In this document: positions 35,963-48,460 of the stretch, in pieces
Layout of the letters: every line of letters starts with the position of its first letter
How positions within the stretch are numbered: the first letter of the stretch is position 1
Notes under the pieces: model-generated
What the model was told of the DNA's origin: nothing
What the model saw: only the letters and a program-made list of their open reading frames with translations
The model's database searches: none
Translations under genes and position numbers: made by a program
From: Armatimonadetes bacterium Uphvl-Ar2
Lineage (GTDB): Bacteria; Armatimonadota; Fimbriimonadia; Fimbriimonadales; Fimbriimonadaceae
Assembly: GCA_002162095.1 (NCBI GenBank)
Contig: CP021424.1
Location: 1,798,001 to 1,862,000, forward strand
DNA length: 64,000 nt
Direction of reading: 5' to 3'

Positions 35963-36059
35963 GATGGGTTGGGTAACTTACGGGAAGGTGTCCTAGTTCC
36001 TTTCCGCCTGCCGGAACAGCCTGAACCAGGTTCGCGTAGGACGGGGTACCTGACCCATC
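35963..36059 (+). ncRNA. Candidate structured RNA upstream of ftsH, family unknown
   Basis: A compact set of nested helices in the gap between tilS and ftsH. The outer stem is GATGGGT (35963-35969) with ACCCATC (36053-36059); next GGTA / TACC; then GTCCTA (35990-35995) with TAGGAC (36037-36042). Inside lie two hairpins, GTTCC/GGAAC (35996-36017) and CCTG/CAGG (36020-36030). Together they make a junction of the kind seen in riboswitches or small RNAs. The sense strand is assumed from ftsH, which starts 14 bases later. I cannot match it to a known family. Confidence 0.4.
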
Positions 36060-36073
36060 GGTAGGAATCAAAT

Positions 36074-38029
36074 TTGAAGAACCCGGGACGTACTTTGGCG
36101 CTGACCTTCGTGGTCTCCCTGCTGCTTTTGCTGATCGTTCAATCCATGAACCCCTCGGCCAGCAGCGGGCTGAACTTTGGCTCGACCCCGCCAAAGGAAC
36201 TCACCATCTCTGAGTTCCGCAGTCAGGTCGCCGAGCAAAACGTCAAGGATGCCCAGTGGCAGATGACCGAGATATCGGGCACGCTCAAGACGGGCCAGAA
36301 GTACAAGGTCTACGCCGGTGACCCGGATAGCCAATCCGCCGCCAACTTGCAGGACCTGATGTCGGCCAATGGCGTGGCCTATAAGCGAGTGCCGCCGCCG
36401 GCCATGGCCAGCATGGCGCCGCTCCTCATCAGCATTCTGGGGCCGCTCCTGCTCATCGGTTTCATCTTCTTCATGTGGCGTCAGTCGCAGAACTCGGGCA
36501 ACCAGGCCATGAACTTTGGCCGCAGCCGAGCCAAGCGCGCCGGGGAGACCAACATCAAGGTCACTTTTGCCGACGTAGCGGGCATTGACGAAGCCAAGGA
36601 AGAACTGTTCGAAATCGTCGACTTCCTCCGCAACACCAAGAAGTACAGTGCCCTGGGCGCCAAGATCCCGAAGGGTGTGCTGCTCACCGGCCCCCCAGGG
36701 GTGGGGAAGACGCACCTGAGCCGCGCGATTGCCGGCGAAGCGGGTGTGCCGTTCTTCCACATCAGTGGTTCGGACTTCGTGGAAATGTTCGTCGGGGTAG
36801 GCGCGGCGCGTGTCCGCGACCTCTTCGAGACGGCCAAGGCGCACCGCCCGAGCCTCATCTTCATTGACGAAATTGACGCCGTGGGTCGCCAGCGTGGCGC
36901 GGGTCTCGGCGGCGGCCACGACGAGCGTGAGCAAACGCTGAACCAGCTCCTGGTGGAAATGGACGGCTTCGACGCCAACAGCGGCGTTATCATGATTGCC
37001 GCGACCAACCGACCGGACGTGCTGGACCCGGCTCTGCTTCGCCCGGGCCGATTTGACCGCCAGATCGTGGTGGACGCCCCGGATGCCACCGGCCGCGAAG
37101 CCATTCTCAAGATTCACGCGAAGGGCAAGCCCTTTGCCGACGGCGTGGACTTCAACGTGATCGCCAAGCGGACGCCGGGCTTCACGGGTGCCGACCTGGC
37201 CAATGCTTTGAACGAGTCTGCTTTGCTGGCCGCGCGCCGCAACCACACGCAGATTCTGATGTCGGACATCGAAGACGCGATTGACCGCGTGATGGCCGGG
37301 CCCGAGCGCAAGAGCCGCGTGATGGACGAGCACGAGCGACTGGTGATTGCCTATCACGAAGCCGGTCACGCCATCATCGGCGAGACGCTGGAGAAGTGCG
37401 ACCCGGTGCACAAGGTCACGATTCTGCCGCGCGGAATGTCGCTCGGCAGCACGTGGAGCCTGCCCGAAAAGGATCTGCACCTGCACACCAAGATGGAACT
37501 GGAGGAGGACATCGCGATGTCGCTCGGTGGCCGCGTGGCCGAAGAGATTCGGTTTGGCGATGTCACCACGGGCGCCTACGGTGACCTGCAGCGCGTGACC
37601 TCCATTGCCCGCGCCATGGTGACGGAATACGGCATGAGCGAGAAGCTCGGGACGCTGGCGCTGGGCAACCGCAGCCGCAACCCGTTCCTGGGCCGATCGG
37701 TGCAGGAAGACCGCAACTACAGCGAGGACGTGGCCCGCCAGATTGACGAAGAAGTGCGCTCGATCGTAGACACCGCCTACGGGCGTGCCCACCAGATCCT
37801 CACGGAGCACCGTGACAAGCTGGAGAACGTGGTGGAGGCCCTGATTGAGCACGAAACCCTGGACCGCGAGCAGTTCCTGACCGTGATGCGAGGCGAGAAG
37901 CTTCCGCCGCGCACGCCCCCGTCGGGTGGTGATGGCGAGGCAGTGGCCACTCCGGAAGCGGAGGTTCGTGAGAACGAAACCCCGAATCCCACCGGAAATA
38001 CGCCGCGACTGGAACCCGGCACGGCCTAA
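36074..38029 (+). CDS. ftsH: ATP-dependent zinc metalloprotease FtsH
   Basis: Membrane-anchored AAA+ protease, 651 aa, degrading membrane and unstable cytoplasmic proteins. TM1 near residues 5-22 ([19 protein letters not shown]), a periplasmic domain, TM2 ([20 protein letters not shown]), then the AAA module with Walker [13 protein letters not shown], Walker [13 protein letters not shown], the second region of homology ([19 protein letters not shown]), and the zinc site HEAGH with the distal Asp region. TTG 36074 starts it, with GTAGGA upstream. The C-terminal tail is Pro/Glu-rich. Confidence 0.97.
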   Translation: MKNPGRTLALTFVVSLLLLLIVQSMNPSASSGLNFGSTPPKELTISEFRSQVAEQNVKDAQWQMTEISGTLKTGQKYKVYAGDPDSQSAANLQDLMSANGVAYKRVPPPAMASMAPLLISILGPLLLIGFIFFMWRQSQNSGNQAMNFGRSRAKRAGETNIKVTFADVAGIDEAKEELFEIVDFLRNTKKYSALGAKIPKGVLLTGPPGVGKTHLSRAIAGEAGVPFFHISGSDFVEMFVGVGAARVRDLFETAKAHRPSLIFIDEIDAVGRQRGAGLGGGHDEREQTLNQLLVEMDGFDANSGVIMIAATNRPDVLDPALLRPGRFDRQIVVDAPDATGREAILKIHAKGKPFADGVDFNVIAKRTPGFTGADLANALNESALLAARRNHTQILMSDIEDAIDRVMAGPERKSRVMDEHERLVIAYHEAGHAIIGETLEKCDPVHKVTILPRGMSLGSTWSLPEKDLHLHTKMELEEDIAMSLGGRVAEEIRFGDVTTGAYGDLQRVTSIARAMVTEYGMSEKLGTLALGNRSRNPFLGRSVQEDRNYSEDVARQIDEEVRSIVDTAYGRAHQILTEHRDKLENVVEALIEHETLDREQFLTVMRGEKLPPRTPPSGGDGEAVATPEAEVRENETPNPTGNTPRLEPGTA

Positions 38030-38058
38030 ACCTGGTAGTATTCTGGCCTGGCAGTATC

Positions 38059-38403
38059 ATGACCGCGCAGGAACTTTACGATACTGGGTTTGCCGCTCGG
38101 TGTGATGGACGGTACCGCGAGGCCAAGCTCTACCTAGAGCAGGTGGTCTCGATGGACCCCCATCACACCAAGGCTCACTGGCAACTCGCCCTCATCAAGG
38201 GGTTTGAAGGTGACTTTGACGGGTCGCTCGCCGACCTCAAGCGATTGAACCAACAAAATCCGAGCGATCTGGATATTCTCAACGATTTGGGGATGACCTA
38301 CAACATGCTTGGCTACCCGGACGAAGCCTGCGAAACCTTCGCGCGCATTCTGCACATCAATCCGGATCACGAGAACGCTCGCCGCCAACTGGCGTACTGC
38401 TAA
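38059..38403 (+). CDS. Small tetratricopeptide-repeat protein
   Basis: A 114-aa protein made of three TPR units (ELYDTGFAARCDGRYREAKL; AHWQLALIKGFEGDFDGSLA; DILNDLGMTYNMLGYPDEAC), probably a protein-protein adaptor in the cytoplasm. It follows ftsH by 29 bases and precedes the large membrane protein by 12, so may be part of the same transcript. Confidence 0.8.
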   Translation: MTAQELYDTGFAARCDGRYREAKLYLEQVVSMDPHHTKAHWQLALIKGFEGDFDGSLADLKRLNQQNPSDLDILNDLGMTYNMLGYPDEACETFARILHINPDHENARRQLAYC

Positions 38404-38415
38404 CGAGTTTTCGCC

Positions 38416-40629
38416 ATGCGCCCCTTCGGACGATCCTGGGCGTACTGGCTCCTTTTCTTGCTTTTGCCGGCCTGGTTCTTAGCGCCGGTGCTGGGGGGGC
38501 GTGCCATCGGTCAAGGCATCGGCTTTGAGATCGCGGCGGACCGCTGGTTCAATGAACCCTTTGATGTCCTGCACGCGGATGCCGACCTGCAGGTGCGCCC
38601 GTGGCGGCAGGTTGTGCTGGAAAGTTGGTCCGCGGGGCAGCCTGCGTTTTGGAATCCCCACCAGCTCTTGGGGGCGCCGCTCATGGCCAACGCGCAGTCG
38701 GCTGTGTTCTATCCGCCGCACGTGGTGCTAGGGATGCTGCGCGTGTCGCCCGATGCGAGTTTGAGCCTGCTGGCGTGGCTGCATATTTCCTTGCTGGGGT
38801 TGGGCGTAGCGGCCTTGGCACGGCGGCTGGGGGCCGAGGGCCACGGGCCGGTGGTGGCCGGGGGCACCGTGGCGTTGGCGGGGTTTGTGGGGCTGTGGTC
38901 CCCGTTTGCCAGCGTGCTGGGCTCGGTGGCGTGGATGCCCTGGGTGTGGGCGGCGATGGTGCCCGCCGACGATGAGCCGCACTGGCGACGAGCCGGGGCG
39001 GGGGCGCTGGCTACCGCCATGATGATGCTGGCCGGGCACTTGCAGTTTGCCGCCTTTGGGGTGCTGGGGGCGGTGGTGCTGGCTCTGGGATTTGCGATTG
39101 TTGAGCGTCGGGGGGCTTGGGCGGCGGTGTGCGCCGCGACTCTCATGGCGGGTGGATTGGCTTCGATGCCGCAGATGCTGCCGGTGCTGGAGGGCACCAA
39201 GACGAGCCACCGGCGCACGGTGGCGACAGCAGAGGGCTTTGCGGCTTACCAGAACTCGGCGGTGAAGCTGTTCGAGCTGCCCGCGATGGTTTCGCCGATG
39301 CTGATGGGGCAGACCCGCACCCGTGCCGAACTAACGCTTCCAGACAACGCATCGGCTCGTACCCCTGCGTTCTCTACCTACTGGCCGCAATACGCCAAGC
39401 CCGGGGCGCACCCGGCGGAGAGTGCGCTGGGCGTGGGGCCGCTGGTGCTTGTCTTGCTCGCTTTGGGTTTCCGGAATTGGACGCGCCGGGCCAAAGTGGC
39501 CGTGGCGTCGCTTGGTCTGCTGGGGTTGTTGATTGCTCTGGGCACGCCCATCAATGCTTTGCTCTATTACGGACTGCCGGGGTGGTCGGGCTCGGGGAGC
39601 CCGGGGCGCGCGGCCATTCTGTGGGTCATCGCGGCGGGGCTGGGGGCGGGGCTTTCTTGGGCTTCGATCACCGAATCCAAGGCGACCAAGACTCCCCTCT
39701 ACGTACTGATCGGCGTGGGGTTAGGCGGGGTGGCCATCGCCAATCTGCTGGCGAGCAGCCAAGCCCCGTGGTTGCCTAATGTCGCGCCGTTCTTCGGTCA
39801 GATTCAGGCGCAAGCCCTGGTAAACGCCTTGCCGTTTGTGGTGGGGGCGCTGGCGTGTGCGGCGGCGGCTCTCATGGTGCCCGACGCTCGCGGCAAGGTA
39901 GCGGCGGGCCTCCTCTCCGTGGCCCTGGCCACGGGACCCGGAGTCGTGCCCACCCACACACCGGAATCTTCCCAAGTCGAACTCGCCACGGGTGGCGGCC
40001 GGGTGGCCGCGGTCAACCGAGGGTGGAATCTGCTCGCCTGGCCGCAGGGTGCCGTCATGATGCCGAACCTGGCCACCCGCTACGGTTTCTACGATGCATT
40101 CGGTTACGACTCCCTGATCCCGGCCACCACCGTCGAGGCCCTCACCAAGATCAACGGGGGCACCAACCCCGCCCCGCCGACGAACGGCAACATGATGCTA
40201 CTGAGTCAGCCCGACCCGACTGAGCTCGCCGAAGCCGGGGTAACCGTGGTTCTCGCGCCGGAAGGGCCGCAAGAACTGCCCGGCCGCCCCTTGGCCGAAG
40301 CAAGTGGCGAGGCCGTGGCCATGCGCGCCGATGGTCAGGGCCTCACGCTTGATTTGCAAGGCAAGGGCGGCCTCGTGGTGGCGCGGTTCATCCCGCTCCC
40401 CGGCTGGCAAGCTTTTGCCGATGGCAAGCCCGTGCCCTTGCAAGAGAATCGCTGGCTCGCCGCCGACGTGCCCGCCGGCACGCAATCCGTCCGATTCCAA
40501 TACACGCCGCCCGGCTACGGGCCGGGTGTCATGCTCGGTTTGGTGGGGATTCTTGGTATCGCTGCCCTGGCCGTGGTGGGCGCACGCCAACGAAAGGACT
40601 CCAAACCCAGTAAAATAGAAGACGAATGA
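38416..40629 (+). CDS. YfhO-like large membrane protein
   Basis: A 737-aa polytopic membrane protein resembling the bacterial YfhO family (glycosyltransferase-C-like fold, linked to lipoteichoic acid or lipid glycosylation in some species). Residues 60-100 (VLESWSAGQPAFWNPHQLLG) carry the extracytoplasmic loop typical of such proteins. About twelve membrane helices follow, then a soluble C-terminal domain after residue 500 with FIPLPGWQAFADGKPVPL, a motif frequent in YfhO proteins. The last helix and a Lys/Glu tail end the protein. The next gene overlaps by four bases. Confidence 0.7.
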   Translation: MRPFGRSWAYWLLFLLLPAWFLAPVLGGRAIGQGIGFEIAADRWFNEPFDVLHADADLQVRPWRQVVLESWSAGQPAFWNPHQLLGAPLMANAQSAVFYPPHVVLGMLRVSPDASLSLLAWLHISLLGLGVAALARRLGAEGHGPVVAGGTVALAGFVGLWSPFASVLGSVAWMPWVWAAMVPADDEPHWRRAGAGALATAMMMLAGHLQFAAFGVLGAVVLALGFAIVERRGAWAAVCAATLMAGGLASMPQMLPVLEGTKTSHRRTVATAEGFAAYQNSAVKLFELPAMVSPMLMGQTRTRAELTLPDNASARTPAFSTYWPQYAKPGAHPAESALGVGPLVLVLLALGFRNWTRRAKVAVASLGLLGLLIALGTPINALLYYGLPGWSGSGSPGRAAILWVIAAGLGAGLSWASITESKATKTPLYVLIGVGLGGVAIANLLASSQAPWLPNVAPFFGQIQAQALVNALPFVVGALACAAAALMVPDARGKVAAGLLSVALATGPGVVPTHTPESSQVELATGGGRVAAVNRGWNLLAWPQGAVMMPNLATRYGFYDAFGYDSLIPATTVEALTKINGGTNPAPPTNGNMMLLSQPDPTELAEAGVTVVLAPEGPQELPGRPLAEASGEAVAMRADGQGLTLDLQGKGGLVVARFIPLPGWQAFADGKPVPLQENRWLAADVPAGTQSVRFQYTPPGYGPGVMLGLVGILGIAALAVVGARQRKDSKPSKIEDE

Positions 40630-40922
40630 ACGCGATCGGGATTCCCGAGCTACTAGAACGTTCGGCTCACCAAACCCAAGGAGCCGGGCGCCACCGCGTC
40701 GTCATTCACAACAACGATACGACGTCCTACGAAGATGTCATCATGATCCTGATTGCGGCGACTGGATGCGATACCCAAGAAGCCGTGATCGAGACCTGGG
40801 AAGCCCACACCTTCGGGCAAGCGAATGTCCACTTCGCCGATGTGAGCGAGTGCGAAGATGTGGCCTTGGTGATCTCCTCGATTGGGGTGAGAACGGAGGT
40901 GCTGCCGGAATGGAACGACTGA
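40626..40922 (+). CDS. ClpS-like adaptor, copy 1
   Basis: A 98-aa protein whose core HRVVIHNNDTTSYEDVIMIL matches the ClpS fold (E. coli ClpS: VVLNDDYTPMEFVI). The Asn-Asp residues that grip the N-terminal amino group are present (NND), and a His follows at WEAHTFGQANVHFAD, corresponding to the VHxxGxA region. ClpS delivers N-degron proteins to ClpAP/ClpCP. It overlaps the YfhO-like gene (ATGA) and is overlapped 13 bases by a second ClpS-like gene. Confidence 0.72.
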   Translation: MNAIGIPELLERSAHQTQGAGRHRVVIHNNDTTSYEDVIMILIAATGCDTQEAVIETWEAHTFGQANVHFADVSECEDVALVISSIGVRTEVLPEWND

Positions 40923-41218
40923 CCCTCATCCTGCCCGCCCCGGTGGAGCAGGCCGTTGAGCAGAGCCAAAGCCAGAAGGATCCGGGCTGGATCGTGACGG
41001 TCTACAACAACGAGACCAACACCTACGAAGAGGTCATCATGATCCTCATGTTGGCGACCGATTGCACCACGGACGAGGCCTACATGGAGACCTGGGAGAT
41101 TGACCACCTGGGCAAAAGCGTGGTGCACCGCGCGAGCGAAGCCGAGTGCCAACGGGCGGCTGAGATCATTGCTACCATCGGGATTCGAGTGGAAGCTACC
41201 CCCGACCCGCTTTCCTAA
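40910..41218 (+). CDS. ClpS-like adaptor, copy 2
   Basis: A 102-aa paralogue of the preceding gene: GWIVTVYNNETNTYEEVIMI is aligned with the ClpS NDD motif as NNE, followed by ETWEIDHLGKSVVHRASEAE in place of the VHxxGKA stretch. The third acidic residue differs (E for D) and the His is shifted, so its N-degron specificity may differ from copy 1. ATG 40910 is chosen from the match to copy 1; the longer frame is a shadow. Confidence 0.68.
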   Translation: MERLTLILPAPVEQAVEQSQSQKDPGWIVTVYNNETNTYEEVIMILMLATDCTTDEAYMETWEIDHLGKSVVHRASEAECQRAAEIIATIGIRVEATPDPLS

Positions 41219-41918
41219 GCCGCCCCGATATGCCGCTGGTTTCCGGCATTGATTTCACTTCGCGCCCTTCGCGGCGCAAACCCCAGTGGGCCAGTGCGTG
41301 GCGGGTCTCATCGAGCCGAGCGGAATTGGTGGAGTTGGTGCCCCTGCCAACGTGGAGCGACTACGCGGCGTGGCTGGCCCGGCCGTTTGATTTGATCGGG
41401 ATTGACCATCCCTTTGGGCTCCCACGCGAAATGCAAGGCGAGTGGGGGGTGCCAGAAACTTGGGTGGGCATGCGTGACTGGGTGACTAGCTTTGAACCGG
41501 CTGCATGGCGGCAGTTTGTGAGTGCGTGGCGGGCCGGGCAGCCGCCGGGGCGCAAGTTCCGGTACCGGGCGACGGACTGCGAAGCGGGCTCGCAGAGCCC
41601 CCTCAACACCGTGAACCCCCCGGTGGGGATGATGTTGCGAGCCGGGTTGCCATATCTGGATCGCACGCGGATGGTGGAGGTCTATCCGAGCCTGACCGCC
41701 CGCGCCGCCGGGGTCAGGCCGTACAAAGGGCTGGACCCTTCACCCCGCCAGGGGCTCCTGGCCAGCCTGAATGACCACCGGGGGCGTGAACTTGTCATCC
41801 CCCCAGCCATGGCTGAAGTGGCCACCCAAGACACCGAAGGCGACGCCCTGGACGCCGTGATCGCGGGCCTCACCGCTGCTTGGGCCGTGGACGAACCCCG
41901 ATTCGGGCTCCCGGAGCG

Positions 41919-44382
<2,464 letters not shown>

Positions 44383-44383
44383 T

Positions 44384-44831
44384 TAAACCTCTCGAATCGT
44401 GACGGTGTGCTCCACGATGAGCGTGCCGGATTTGGGAATGGCCACCAAAAGCAGGCCGTTATAAAAGTGAGTACGCGTCTCCGCGAAGGCGAGTTCAACC
44501 TCCGGCAGGACCAGATCGCGGGCAAACTCGCCATGCTCGATCTCCAGCAGGTGGGCGCGGGGTTTTCCTGCTCGCTATGCTCATCTCGTCGCACGCCGTG
44601 GATGCTGAGCACGTTGCGGGCGGGGCGGAAGGTGAGCTGGAACTGGTCGCGGCGCACCCCGGCCAACTCGAACCGCACCAGCACGTGCGTCTCGGTTTCC
44701 AGCATGTCCACGCGGGGGCCCCAGCCTCGTTGGCGGGCCAGGATGGGCGCGCCCAACCCGGTGTCATTCATGAACCGTTCCAGGTCCACTCCGACCTGAA
44801 GCAGCCATTCATCCCCATCGCGACGCGGCAT
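44384..44831 (-). CDS. Hsp20/alpha-crystallin small heat-shock protein, frameshifted
   Basis: ATP-independent holdase, about 149 aa when restored. The alpha-crystallin domain starts at PRVDMLETETHVLVRFELAG, continues VRRDQFQLTFRPARNVLSIH and then breaks at the G4 run 44559-44562. One added base gives ENPRAHLLEIEHGEFARDLV, then LPEVELAFAETRTHFYNGLL and the C-terminal strand up to HTVTIREV. The start may be 44831 or 44849. One base separates it from lon, so both are likely heat-shock co-expressed. Break probably a sequencing error. Confidence 0.85.
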
Positions 44832-44893
44832 CCTTCTATTGTGTCCCATCCCCTGCGGGCGGGCAGGGAACGGGCGGCTAAACTGGGCGCACG

Positions 44894-46350
44894 ATGTCGG
44901 CGCGTCCGCAAAAGGTGTGGTTTATCCGGGTGGGGGGCACGGCCATGGGCAGTGTCGCGGCGGCCCTGGCGCAGTCTCCGGACCACGTGGTGCGGGGGAG
45001 CGAAACGGACCTTTATGAACCCATGGCGTCGTATCTGGCGGCCTCGGGGGTGGATGTGCAGCGCGAGTTCAACCCAGACGCGATGCGGGCCTGGGGGCCG
45101 GATGTGGTGGTGGTGGGCAACGCCGTCAGCCGGGGGAATGAAGAGCTAGAAGCCGCCCTGGACCATGGCCTGGCACTGGTTTCCTTGCCCCAAGCGGTGG
45201 CGCAGTGGCTGATTGGCGAGGCGGCCAGCTACGTGGTGAGCGGCACCCACGGCAAGACCACCACCACCTGCATGCTCACCCACATCTTGCAAGAAGCGGG
45301 GCGCGAGCCGGGGTTCATGATTGGCGGGATTCCGGGCAACTTTGAAGTCAGTTGCCGCCCGGCGGCGGGCGAGAACCCCATCTTTGTAAGCGAAGGGGAT
45401 GAGTACGACTCGGCCTACTTTGATAAGCGGAGCAAGTTCATCCACTACCGGCCCCGGGTGGCGATTGTGAACAACATCGAGTTCGACCACTCGGACATCT
45501 TCCGCGACCTGGAGGACGTGAAGCGCACGTTCCGGCACTTTGTGCGGCTGGTGCCCCGGGGGGGCAGATCATCGCGGCGGCCGGGGATGCCAACGTGGAC
45601 GATGTGCTGCGCACCGATGCCTACGCGCCGGTGGTGCGGTTCGGGATTGAAGAGGGCGACTGGCAAGCCCGGCGCCTGACGGCGGTGGGCGACCACACCA
45701 CCTTTGATGTGTGGGAAGGCGAGCACGAATGGGGCACCATTGATCTGCCGGTTTCGGGGGATTACAACGTGCGCAATTGGCTGGCGGCCACGGTGGCGGC
45801 GCGGGCGGCGGGCGTGGATTTTGCCACCGTGCAGCGGGCGGCCCGGAGCTTTAAGTTGCCGCGCCGGCGGCTGGAAGAAGTGGGCACCTGGCACGGGGCC
45901 ACGGTGGTGGAAGATTTTGCCCACCACCCCACGGCCATCGCGCTGGCCCTGCGCGCCCTGCGGCAGAAGTACCCTGGGCGGCGGCTGGTGGCGTGCTTTG
46001 AGCCGCGCAGCAATACGACGACGCGGAACCTGTTCCAACGGGAACTGGCGGAGGCCTTTGCCGAGGCGGATTTGGTGCTGATCGGGGCGCTGGACCGACC
46101 CCACCGGTACACCGACGCGGAGCGGCTGGACACGGGCGCGCTGGTGCGGCAGTGGCAGGCGGCGGGCAAGCAGGCGTGGGCGCTGCCGCTGGAGATGCAG
46201 GGCCAACCCGACTGGGGCGGGGAAGTAGAACGCGTGCTTAGGGAGTGGGTGCAGCCCGAGGATGTGGTGGCGGTGCTGACCAATGGCGACTTCGGCGGGC
46301 TGCGGCGGCGGATACCCGCGGGTTGCGACCTCGGACCGGCAAGGGTCTGA
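44894..46350 (+). CDS. mpl: Murein peptide ligase Mpl, frameshifted
   Basis: UDP-N-acetylmuramate:L-alanyl-gamma-D-glutamyl-meso-diaminopimelate ligase, which returns recycled murein tripeptide to cell-wall synthesis. It has the Mur ligase ATP loop SGTHGKTTTTCMLTHIL and family-specific EGDEYDSAYFDKRSKFIHYR and VNNIEFDHSDIFRDLEDVKR. The frame breaks at the G7 run 45558-45564; one added G gives VPRGGQIIAAAGDANVDDV and joins the rest, with VEDFAHHPTAIALALRALR and CFEPRSNTTTRNLFQRELAE. About 485 aa. The last 81 bases are repeated 1.3 kb downstream. Divergent from hsp20. Confidence 0.9.
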
Positions 46351-46439
46351 ACCTGAGTGCATTCGCCGATGGTGAGTGAGTTGAGAAAATTCACTCAGAC
46401 AAGCCGCATAGAGGTCTTCATTCGGTAAAGTTGCACACA

Positions 46440-47521
46440 ATGCGCTGGAATCCTCATTGTGGGTTTGGTTTGGCCATCGTCATCATGGCTTGGGTCGCTG
46501 CCGGATGTTGCGGAGGGGCCATGCCGCTGAACGGCAGTCGTTGCCCGTTATCAGGAAGGCAGAGTTCAAAGAGGTTGAGGTCGCGCCTAAGCTCACTTGG
46601 CCGTTTAGTTTGGTAGATGCCAGTGGGAAGCGTATTCTTGTATCAACCGATAGTGGGACATTTCACATTTACGATCTCAAGAACACAGAATCTGGTGATG
46701 ACCAACTTGTGCTTTACAAGACGCTCAAGTTACCAAGTGCGAATGGAGCCGCCATACTGGCGATCACACCGGATGGCAAGTCCGTGGTGGGAAGTGATAA
46801 AGTCAATCTGTTCTTATGGGATACGAAATCTGGTCAACTAACCGATAAGATTGCTACGAATGAGATTTTCGTTGAGGCGATGGAGGGAGCTGGCGAATGG
46901 GTTACTCAATTGGCCTTTAGAAATGACACGACACTAGCTGTGCAATCCATGCTCCAGGGAGTGTCTGAAGTGTCGTTGAAGAACGGGAAGTTCGTTCGGC
47001 CTTCGACCAAGCAACCCAAGATTAGCGACTACTCTACCGTAAGGGAAGTTCGGCTTTTTGAATCGGATTCGGGAGATGGAGCTCACACGATCAATCAGGG
47101 AGTCGTGACTCACATGCCTGCTGATGCCTTTGAACCTCATAGGGTGATTGAGCAGAAAGTCACGATTCCCATGTATGCAGACTTCCAGGGTAAGGAATTC
47201 ACGATTGTCGGCGCGGACGGCTCTATTGTGCGGGGAGATGCCTTTGGTTCTGAATTGAGCGCGCGGGCAAAATTCCCTAGCATGAATATGAAAAGTGCTG
47301 CCATGGTCAAGGACCATGTCCTCGTCTGGTCCGAGAACGAGATATTTCACTATGACGGAAAGAAAGTGAGTCAGATCTACGCCGACGTGAACAAGGACAT
47401 TGCCAGCCTCCTTGTACTTGATGGTCAAATTCTTCTGTCACTCATATCGGGTGAAGTTCTTGTGGCTGAGTTTCCGGGAGATTCTTCTCGATCCGTGGCT
47501 CGCGATTCATCAAATAAGTAG
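46440..47521 (+). CDS. Beta-propeller-like lipoprotein, frameshifted after the signal peptide
   Basis: The lipoprotein signal (MRWNPHCGFGLAIVIMAWVA, then AGCC) starts at ATG 46440. The rest is in another frame, joined by adding one G to the run 46515-46518 (giving CCGGGHAAERQSLPV). The mature protein of about 330 residues has repeating beta strands (RILVSTDSGTFHIYDLKN; AAILAITPDGKSVVGSDKVN; NLFLWDTKSGQLTDK) like a WD40/PQQ-type propeller. The gene is clearly lower in GC than mpl and sits between mpl and a repeat of mpl's 3' end, so it looks inserted. Function unknown. Confidence 0.6.
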
Positions 47522-47579
47522 CTTCACCGGTGTTCACGGTCGTGGACATGACCGGGAGAAACTGTCTATCTGTGAAAGC

Positions 47580-47681
47580 GTGCAGCCCGGGGATGTGGTG
47601 GCGGTGCTGACCAACGGCGAATTCGGCGGCTTGCGGCGGCGGATTCACGCGGGTTGCGTTCTGGCCCCTTCATCCGTCTAA
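47580..47681 (+). pseudogene. Repeated 3' end of mpl
   Basis: Reads VQPGDVVAVLTNGEFGGLRR then RIHAGCVLAPSSV and stop, matching the C-terminus of Mpl (VQPEDVVAVLTNGDFGGLRR). Over the 81 aligned bases (46249-46329 against 47580-47660) I count nine differences. No upstream part of mpl is present, so this is a partial duplicate bounding the inserted lipoprotein gene. Confidence 0.75.
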
Positions 47682-47690
47682 GCTCGTGAA
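47670..47690 (+). repeat. 21-bp direct repeat, copy 1
   Basis: Identical to 51267-51287 (starts TCATCCGTCTAAG, ends CTCGTGAA). It runs up to the start codon of the lipoprotein gene at 47691, just as copy 2 runs up to the start of the YbjN-like gene at 51288. Confidence 0.85.
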
Positions 47691-48425
47691 GTGGAGTTCA
47701 AAACTTCCATCGCGATCCCTGTACTCTTTGCGTTAGCGGGATTGTGGGCTTGTAGCCGACCCACCGAAGCGCCGCAAGCAGCGGAGGCAGTGGTCAACCC
47801 GAGCTCGCTGAATACATTGAGGACATCACCATCGGCTTGGGTCGAGGAGGCTCCAACTTGGATCGCCCACATTAGCCGCTTCCCGAAGGAAAACGGCCCC
47901 TTTTACGATGCGGGAGAGAGCCAATTGATCATCACGGACAAGGCTTCGGGCAGTCGATTCTTCATGATGTTTTCCCCGTGGACGGCAAAACAACTGGAGC
48001 AAGCCACGCGTGAGCTGGGTGAAGAAGTTACACTGATGGACCGCCCCACACGACCATATCTCCAGGCCGTCGGAGTGTGGGACGAGGGAAGGTGGCACTT
48101 TGCTTCTGTGAAGGGATATGCGACAGTGCCGATGATGCAACTGCAAGTGAATCCTGCTTCCGCTTGGAGTGAGACGAGTGATGCAGAGCGGCCGAACGAT
48201 ATCTGGATTCAGGTTCTGAACGGCCATGCAAAGCTCATGCTGGCGTACGGCGAGAATCTTGAGTTTGGAATTTTCCACTTGGATTGGGATCGAGAGTCAC
48301 AATCGATTCGCTTGTCGAATTTTCCGACGCTAGGCGAGGACTTCCATGCCGAGTTCAAGAGTCTTCGAGAGTATGCTGGCAGCGGTAGGATATTGCAAGA
48401 CGGACTGGATGTCGAGACCTTCTAG
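47691..48425 (+). CDS. Lipoprotein of unknown function
   Basis: A 244-aa protein from GTG 47691 with a lipoprotein signal (IPVLFALAGLWACSRP; lipobox LWAC). The mature part has no recognised domain (QLIITDKASGSRFFMMFSPW; WIQVLNGHAKLMLAYGENLE). It starts directly after the 21-bp direct repeat and is the first gene of the inserted 3.6-kb segment. It may be an immunity or accessory protein of the RHS island, but there is no direct evidence. Confidence 0.6.
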   Translation: MEFKTSIAIPVLFALAGLWACSRPTEAPQAAEAVVNPSSLNTLRTSPSAWVEEAPTWIAHISRFPKENGPFYDAGESQLIITDKASGSRFFMMFSPWTAKQLEQATRELGEEVTLMDRPTRPYLQAVGVWDEGRWHFASVKGYATVPMMQLQVNPASAWSETSDAERPNDIWIQVLNGHAKLMLAYGENLEFGIFHLDWDRESQSIRLSNFPTLGEDFHAEFKSLREYAGSGRILQDGLDVETF

Positions 48426-48460
48426 AGTCATATGAATTCAGTGAGATGGGATAGCCAAAA

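Noticed and set aside
35963-36059. SRP RNA or TPP riboswitch in the tilS-ftsH gap
   Set aside because: The SRP apical motif (GGAAGGAAGCAGC-like) and the TPP CTGAGA motif are both missing on either strand; kept as an unassigned structured element instead.
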